13,500 bases of DNA, taken from assembly GCF_037975245.1 (NCBI RefSeq), contig NC_092568.1:8171501-8185000 (forward strand), in the 5' to 3' direction. Both the position numbers and the translations under genes were made by a program. The notes under the pieces were generated by a model. The model had not been told where the DNA came from. It made no database searches and was given only the letters and a program-made list of their open reading frames with translations. This document shows positions 8,872-13,500 of this stretch, one piece after another (the stretch's first letter is position 1; the number at the start of each line of letters is the position of its first letter). The stretch is from Apostichopus japonicus (lineage: Eukaryota > Echinodermata > Holothuroidea > Aspidochirotida > Stichopodidae).

Positions 8872-9141
8872 CTCGCGAGGTATATCCGTCACGCAAAAGC
8901 ATTCAATCCGACCGCGAAAGATGAAAGGCCATACGTGGTGGTGGACATTATCGCTGTAGAGCCAGCGATCTTAAGAGACGGGCCCGCGAGAAATTTCAAA
9001 TCGGGACACCAAAGTTGGGACTTATCGGGGAAGTGGGCCTTTAAGACCCCAGGTTTGAGCAACCTAAACATTGCGCAGTCTAGCTGCAGTGAGGCTTTTG
9101 ATTATGTATGGCTCCCTCTCTCTGGCCCCGTCGAAAATTAA
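8872..9141 (+). other. Unrecognised open frame, possible terminal exon
   Basis: After a ten-base T run (8851-8860) and CAAAAGGCAG comes a splice-acceptor-like AG at 8870-8871. From there a frame is open for 89 codons and ends in TAA at 9139-9141. The segment is GC-richer than its flanks and has mostly purine first codon positions, as coding sequence often does. The encoded peptide includes ARYIRHAKAFNP near the start and FDYVWLPLSGPVEN at the end. I recognise no family, signal peptide or membrane segment. No upstream coding exon or good polyadenylation signal was seen, and the antisense strand is also open over 8889-9071. It may be an exon, a transposon remnant or chance. Confidence 0.22.
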
Positions 9142-9326
9142 CTGAGAACCACCCTCCCCACCCCGGCATATAGGCTATAGCCTTTGTGTTTCCACATGTC
9201 ATACATCTATAAAGCTCAAACCAAAGAAGTTATAAAAGAGAAACACATTTTGAATGCTATTTAAAGTGCAATGCTTTAGTATACAATATTAAGTATGAAT
9301 TTTTAATAATATTTTGGAACTTGATT
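9142..9326. other. AT-rich spacer
   Basis: No feature seen other than one TAGGCTA at 9171-9177. On the minus strand this is where a reverse transcriptase domain should follow the fragment at 9327-9670, but none is present. Confidence 0.5.
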
Positions 9327-9670
9327 CTAAAGAAATCCTTTTTCTTTGAACGAGCCATTGTCCTTTCTAACTTGAAGATAGACGTCTTTGTCAACAGTTA
9401 GACCAGAGTTATGCCACTTCCTTTCTGCTTTCCTGCGAAGACGCCGCTGATTTACATAATCAGTGTCAAACCAAGGTGCCGTGTAAACAACTTTTATTCT
9501 TTTGGTTACTATAGTGGGGCATGTTTATCTAGTATCAAAGCGATTTTAGAATTATATATGTCAACTCTATCTTTGAAATCCGTTGTCACTGCTTCGTAGT
9601 TGGAAAATTCACGGTTTATAGATGAAAGTTCTGCTCAAAACTCTTTGCTTAAAGGTGTGTACATATCAAT
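9327..9670 (-). pseudogene. Non-LTR retrotransposon ORF2 fragment (linker before RT)
   Basis: Read on the minus strand. A first frame (9634 to 9512) gives a peptide running AELSSINREFSNYEA ... LILDKHAPL. The frame breaks at TAG 9511-9509 and resumes one frame over as KRIKVVYTAPWFDTDYV ... RRLRRKAERKWHNSGL ... VYLQVR, ending at TAG 9329-9327. HAPL, then a basic stretch, then APWF/APWY, then an Arg/Lys-rich RR..RKAERKW helix is the signature of the segment between the apurinic endonuclease and the reverse transcriptase in CR1/L2/Jockey-like non-LTR elements. Upstream, IDMYTPLSKEF (from 9670) extends the match but contains TGA at 9637-9635. Neither endonuclease catalytic motifs nor the RT domain is recognisable, so this is a dead fragment truncated on both sides. 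Confidence 0.72.
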
Positions 9671-10222
9671 TTATCGATGATGCTAAATGACTATATTTTC
9701 ACGCTATAAGGGAGCCCGATCTGCCGAATTTTCTCTAACCAGCTACTTGGCTGAGGACATATCACTCTAAAAAAAAGAGCGATTTACTGCAATTTTGCAA
9801 GTCGAGATTTACCGATTGATATTGATGTACAGTGTAGACACATGAACGAATAGAACGATGTGAGGTACAGTTGTTAAAGTCTTCCAACTCGGGGACCACT
9901 CTTTTATGAAAATCTTCCGGGGACCTTTTCACCCCTGTTAGTACCGGTCGGTTGAAATACAGATAACCTGAGTATAATCTGAAACGAAAAAACAAAATCT
10001 TGCTTTGATTTGTGCTAAATGACTGATGATTGTGGAGATATAGCATAAAGTTTCTGAAAAGTGGGTGAATTGTACTTTTTAAGATGGAAACGGGTTAAGA
10101 AACGGTTCACATGACTGGTGACAGTATTTTATATGACATAACAATGACTGACAAAATATAGGGAAAATGAAACACTTTGTGGTCCTTCTTTCTGTAAACT
10201 TATACAACGTCCCATAGCACTA

Positions 10223-10226
<4 letters not shown>
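9671..10226. other. Gene-free stretch, no confident feature
   Basis: An open frame of 94 codons on the minus strand (9762-10046) shows no motif. If the retrotransposon were intact its endonuclease domain would lie here; I could not see its catalytic motifs in any minus frame. Confidence 0.45.
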
Positions 10227-10304
<78 letters not shown>

Positions 10305-10321
10305 ATATATATATATATATA

Positions 10322-10384
<63 letters not shown>
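10227..10384. repeat. (TA)n microsatellite, ~158 bp
   Basis: Alternating TA with two C interruptions at 10303 and 10323, each in the context ATCTAT. Such arrays form cruciforms and are prone to polymerase slippage and assembly error. Open frames reading Tyr-Ile repeats across it are artefacts. Confidence 0.98.
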
Positions 10385-10387
<3 letters not shown>

Positions 10388-10393
10388 CTTAGG

Positions 10394-10466
10394 AATGTAC
10401 CGCCATATGATTCGATCCTTTCCGCCATGGCGGAAAGGCTCGAAAACTATGGCGGAAAGGTACATT
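10394..10466. repeat. Nested palindrome immediately right of the (TA)n array
   Basis: The centre, 10417-10438, is a perfect 22-bp palindrome around CCATGG, extended by TTCGA / TCGAA (10411-10415 and 10440-10444) with one mismatched pair. Outside it the left AATGTACC-GCCAT (10394-10406) pairs with the right ATGGCGGAAAGGTACATT (10449-10466); five bases (TTTCC) are missing from the left arm. The arms are 34 and 39 bp with essentially no loop. TTAGGAATG occurs directly outside on both sides (10389-10397, 10466-10474), although AGGAATG also appears again at 10493. Confidence 0.88.
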
Positions 10467-10700
10467 TAGGAATGAATTTTACCGTGGTGTACAGGAATGA
10501 ATCGGTGAAACTTTCTTTGAATCGCGTGGAAGTTACACCGTCTTCAAAATGTGACGGTCCGCCGGATAGTCAATTGTATAGTTAAGACAAGATTGGGGAA
10601 TTGATACAGAGTCTTTAATGTACAGATTGATTGAATAGTTTTAATTGTTAGTTCGTAGGAGTCGATATATTGTGTTCAAATGTATAATAGTTGGTTGAAT

Positions 10701-10728
10701 CAGGGAGTTGTTATGGAACAATTCCCTG
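10701..10728. repeat. 28-bp hairpin bracketed by GTTGAAT direct repeats
   Basis: CAGGGAGTTGTT (10701-10712) and AACAATTCCCTG (10717-10728) pair with one G-T wobble around a four-base ATGG centre. GTTGAAT lies immediately on both sides (10694-10700 and 10729-10735). The CAGGG...CCCTG ends look like those of hAT elements, but the 7-8 bp duplication is offset by one base. AATAAA follows at 10733-10738. Confidence 0.7.
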
Positions 10729-10739
10729 GTTGAATAAAT

Positions 10740-10897
10740 CGAATTAAATTAGGCTGATTGTTTAGTAAAAAGACCGATTCTGATTGCCAATTTAAATGAC
10801 CAATTTTGTGGGCCTAGGTAGAGTGAAGCGAAGCAATATACAGTGAATATACAATGCACCCACAATAATGTGCTCTTTTCGCCATACAAAAAGTGCT
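10740..10897. other. AT-rich spacer
   Basis: No gene or repeat seen. Confidence 0.45.
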
Positions 10898-11330
10898 TTA
10901 CAACCACGGCGGTAACCAGGGGTTAGGAAGCTTCCAGAAAGTGGGGGGGGGGGGGGGCACAACATCAGAGGGGCACTTTCTTATTCCACAACCACCACTC
11001 GTTATGCTATAAACCGATACACACCGGCTATATCACTAAAATATATATGATGTGTTTGTATGCTATCAATACTATTTATTGAGATTGTTTATTGTTAACC
11101 GTGCTACAAAAAGATATGGGATGCCATGTTAAAAATAGCATGTACAGACTAAAAATTAATAATTGAAATAAAATATTAAAGTTAACAAAGGCTTAAGATA
11201 TCCGAAAGACATGTCTTCGTCAAAGTGGCACATTTTATTTGCTAGTAGGGCACATTTGCTATTTTGGAAAAAAAAGTGTGGGGGCACGTACCCCCAGTGT
11301 CCAACCCCTTCGGCTCCTCCTCCTGACGCT
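10898..11330. mobile_element. Possible worn MITE with G-rich ends, no TSD
   Basis: The left part reads CACGGCGGTAACCAGGGGTT, close to the CAGTGGCGTAGCCA-type terminus of the intact MITE at 493. It is followed by a 15-G run (10943-10957) and GGGGCAC. The right part has GGGGGCACGTACCCCC (11280-11295) and CCCCTTCGGCTCC (11305-11317), which look like the opposing end of such an element. The exact boundaries cannot be fixed and no direct repeat was found at either guess. Confidence 0.33.
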
Positions 11331-11340
11331 AACATAGCGG

Positions 11341-12390
11341 AATGACACTTTTTCTATGGCGGAAATAGAACATTAAAGTATTTGGATATTGTCGTTTGAC
11401 GGGGTCAGCGATCTACAGTTACACATGTGCTCCAGCGAACTCCTTAAGTACAGGCAGTGGCAGCGGCATATTGTACTTACAATTACGACAAAGACAAAAG
11501 ACCCCTAGCAACAACTTTAGGCGGGAACTACCGTATTGGCATTTACTTACTCGCATGCTTTGAGAAATTCTTGCTGGTTGCGGGATGTTTCGGCCTTGTG
11601 AATTTGCGACCCCCCCCCCAAAAAAAAAACTGATCAAGGAAAAAGATAGTTCGACCACGAGCCTCGCTGGTACGACCATCTGACCATGGAATAATGACCC
11701 TACTTCCATGGGATGACAACCGGAACGCTATGAAAGATGACGACCGGTGAGGTATTAAAAAACAGATAACATACTTGCCGCAACGTTTCGATATCCCAAC
11801 CGATTAAATACTAGGACTGTTTATGATAGTAACAACTTATGAGCAATAGGCAGTTATGATTAATTCGTTTACAAGAGACTGTCAACTTTATGCCACCCAC
11901 CGACTGTCGACGATCGAAATATAACGGACAGCTTCCCTCTGGAGAAAAACAATTAACGTTATGCGCCACCTTCTTGCCACATTGAACTATAGGTAATGCG
12001 TTTTGAGGGTGCAGGCTGACCGAACGATATGTCATTGTTCATTTGGCCTTTGCTGGTAAGTTACCTCCTGAAGGGAATAAGTAATAATTGTATATAGGGC
12101 CAGACACGTTTGTCAGTCGGCAGAGTGTCGTTAAATCTTTTTAAAGAGGACCCGGACACTTTCCACTGTGGCATAGAAAGCAGGGAAAAGTGTCCGTAAG
12201 ACACTATACACGCAAGACGGACACTATTTTCTAGTAATGAGTGATTGTAGGACGCCCGAACACTCATGACTGCCACACCGGCCTCAACATATTTCGACAA
12301 TAAAAATCACCGTCTTATAAAGATGGGCGATTTGATTTTTAATCGTTCCCACGATAGGAACTACGACAGTCTCATCGCGATCTGAACTTA
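11341..12390. other. Mostly unique DNA with scattered donor-like sites
   Basis: No recognisable coding exon. Donor-like sequences occur on the minus strand near 11544 (CGA|GTAAGTAA) and on the plus strand at 12054-12060 (CTG|GTAAGTT). A C10A10 run spans 11610-11629. The open frames of 74-96 codons on the minus strand here have no recognisable motif. Confidence 0.4.
12153..12196. repeat. Inverted repeat, ~12-bp arms
   Basis: CGGACACTTTCC (12153-12164) is inverted at 12184-12196 (GGAAAAGTGTCCG), with one extra A in the right arm and a loop of 19 bases. A further CGGACACTA lies at 12218-12226. Confidence 0.6.
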
Positions 12391-12391
12391 C

Positions 12392-12455
12392 CTGAGATGT
12401 GTTGACATATCAATCGCTCGTCGAGCTTTCCCAGTCCCACATTGTAGTAGATCAT
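12392..12455 (-). other. Possible short first coding exon with splice donor
   Basis: On the minus strand an ATG at 12455-12453 opens a frame that stays open for 21 codons up to CATCTCAG|GTAAGTT (exon end 12392). This is a near-perfect donor. An in-frame TAA lies just upstream of the ATG. The peptide (MIYYNVGLGKLDERLI...) is not recognised and the bases around the ATG are not a strong initiation context. It could be a genuine 5' exon of a gene read leftwards or chance. Confidence 0.18.
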
Positions 12456-12773
12456 CGATACACTCGACGGTTACAATTTCGATATGATCAATCATTTGCG
12501 GAACCTGAAGACATCATTGCTATTGGCTGCTGATATGATCTTTTGCAAAGTGCTTCGTGTTTACTAATCTACACTTGATTTAACGACATGAGGAAATGGA
12601 TTGAAGAAAACATAATAACAAAAACAACATTTCAGTGAATATTCGATATCGAACTGTTGTATTGTTAATTCCTTCTTACTTACTCGCCAACACTTCACAA
12701 ACAATTTCATATTTTAAAGTAGTCGAGCGCCCTCGGCTAATAGCTATTTCCAGAATTCTTACCTGCCTGAAGG

Positions 12774-12856
12774 TAGCGGACATTAGTAGCGGACAATAAG
12801 AGCAGACAATAAAGAAAAAAGCGAAGAGCGCCATCTATTATCTAGCGGACAATAAG
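12774..12856. repeat. Dispersed copies of TAGCGGACAATAAG
   Basis: Exact copies at 12787-12800 and 12843-12856, a partial copy at 12774-12782 (TAGCGGACA) and a variant at 12801-12814 (AGCAGACAATAAAG). A good minus-strand donor (CAG|GTAAGAAT) lies just to the left, at 12763/12762. Confidence 0.6.
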
Positions 12857-12908
12857 TAACGGTGAAGGTGCGGTGGCACTCAATAATTGTTTGTAAATCA
12901 AATTTAAG

Positions 12909-13500
12909 GTACAGTTCCGTACCACTAATGACATGTTTAAAATTATTTATCTTTAGTTATAGAGATAATTAGATGGTGCGACAAACATCCCGAAAAAGAG
13001 CAATATCTCTTCTGTCAGCCTATCCATGTTTGATATCGGTTACATAACTTCTATCTTCGCCAAAAGTTCGATTGAAAAAATAAGAATATTTGTGATTGCG
13101 TTAATTTCCACTCTGCGTGTATACAAACTGCCGTTACGTACCAACGAAATGTTTTAAATTAATTATCTTTAGTTATAGAAAAAGTTAGATTGTGCGACAC
13201 ATATCACGGAATAGAGCAATGTGTCCTCTATCACCCTATATATGTTTGATATCGGTGACATAACTTCTATCTTCGCCAAAAGTTCGATTGAAAAAAATAA
13301 GAATATTTGTGATAGCGTTTAATTCCGCTACATCTTGTACAAACTGCCGTTTCGTACTAACAAAATGTTTAAAATTAATTATCTTTAGTTATAGAAATAG
13401 TTAGATGGTGCGACATATATCACGTTATAGATTAATGTGTCCTCTATCACCCTAGTTATGTTTGATATCGGTGACATAACTTCTATCTTCGCCAAAAGTT
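12909..13500. repeat. 216-bp tandem satellite, continues past the window
   Basis: ATGTTT followed by AAATTA/AAATTAATTATCTTTAGTTATAG recurs at 12933, 13149 and 13365, exactly 216 bp apart each time. Shared blocks in order are TAGAT.GTGCGACA, TTTGATATCGGT, ACATAACTTCTATCTTCGCC, AAAGTTCGATTG, ATAAGAATATTTGTGAT and ACTGCCGT. Copies 2 and 3 are closer to each other than to copy 1, as expected at an array edge. About 2.7 copies are visible. The left edge is near 12909 and the right edge is beyond the window. Confidence 0.95.

Noticed and set aside
9063-9090. TTGCGCAGT resembling the 5' part of U4 snRNA
   Set aside because: Only nine bases match; the following sequence does not keep the U4 stem or Sm site.
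9715-9775. tRNA-like AAGTAGCTGGTTAGAG on the minus strand, possible SINE head
   Set aside because: The box A-like part is loose and no acceptable box B (GGTTCGAATCC-like) follows at the right distance.
10220-10465. Tyr-Ile repeat open frame on the minus strand
   Set aside because: Direct translation of the (TA)n array.
10733-10738. AATAAA as a polyadenylation signal
   Set aside because: No upstream coding exon or downstream GT-rich element on the same strand; the hexamer is common in AT-rich DNA.
11419-11709. 96-codon minus-strand open frame beginning MEVGSLFHGQ
   Set aside because: It crosses a C10A10 homopolymer pair and shows no conserved motif; a donor-like site within it is not enough to call an exon.
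12909-13500. Regularly spaced repeats as a CRISPR array
   Set aside because: The repeat is continuous over 216 bp with no unique spacers, and the sequence is eukaryotic; it is a satellite.

Overview
This window looks like intergenic and/or intronic DNA from a eukaryote, most plausibly a marine invertebrate animal (echinoderm-like). The grounds are low overall GC, no dense or operon-like coding, long (TA)n microsatellites, a 216-bp satellite, several non-autonomous DNA transposons with clear target-site duplications (TSDs), a decayed non-LTR retrotransposon, and the TAGGCTA- and TACAGTA-rich style of unique sequence. The species assignment is inference from sequence style, not a match. No intact, recognisable protein-coding gene, tRNA or rRNA was found.

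Region by region: 1-484 is unique AT-rich DNA. Positions 493-622 hold a 130-bp hAT-type MITE with an 8-bp TSD. Positions 821-2390 are best explained as one degraded hAT-like element of about 1.57 kb with an exact 8-bp TSD (CCTGTTAT); inside it are an extra copy of its right terminus and a diverged 135-bp tandem duplication. Positions 2562-3453 form a compact transposon-like unit with a 9-bp TSD, inverted ends carrying a 16-bp tandem repeat, and a core of a 12-bp (locally 13-bp) minisatellite. These three elements occupy most of 0.5-3.5 kb. Positions 3463-8200 are gene-free AT-rich DNA, possibly intron, with an excess of TACAGTA motifs and one candidate TA-flanked element (7266-7792).

Positions 8205-8400 contain a possible minus-strand 5' exon ending in a good splice donor, next to a TAGGCTA cluster and an imperfect inverted repeat (8567-8729). 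A 76-bp (TA)n array then abuts a GC-richer open frame with a splice-acceptor-like left edge (8872-9141; unrecognised). Positions 9327-9670 hold a frameshifted fragment of non-LTR retrotransposon ORF2 on the minus strand. Positions 10227-10384 are a second, longer (TA)n array, followed at once by a nested palindrome and, about 250 bp further on, by a second palindrome; both palindromes are bracketed by short direct repeats. Positions 10898-11330 resemble a worn MITE without a provable TSD. Positions 11340-12900 are mostly unique, with scattered donor-like sites and small repeats. From about 12909 to the right edge there is a 216-bp tandem satellite that continues out of the window.

Nothing here works as a gene system. 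The window is a record of transposon insertion, palindrome formation and tandem-repeat expansion. The most unusual object is the 2562-3453 element, in which two unrelated tandem arrays sit inside one mobile unit.
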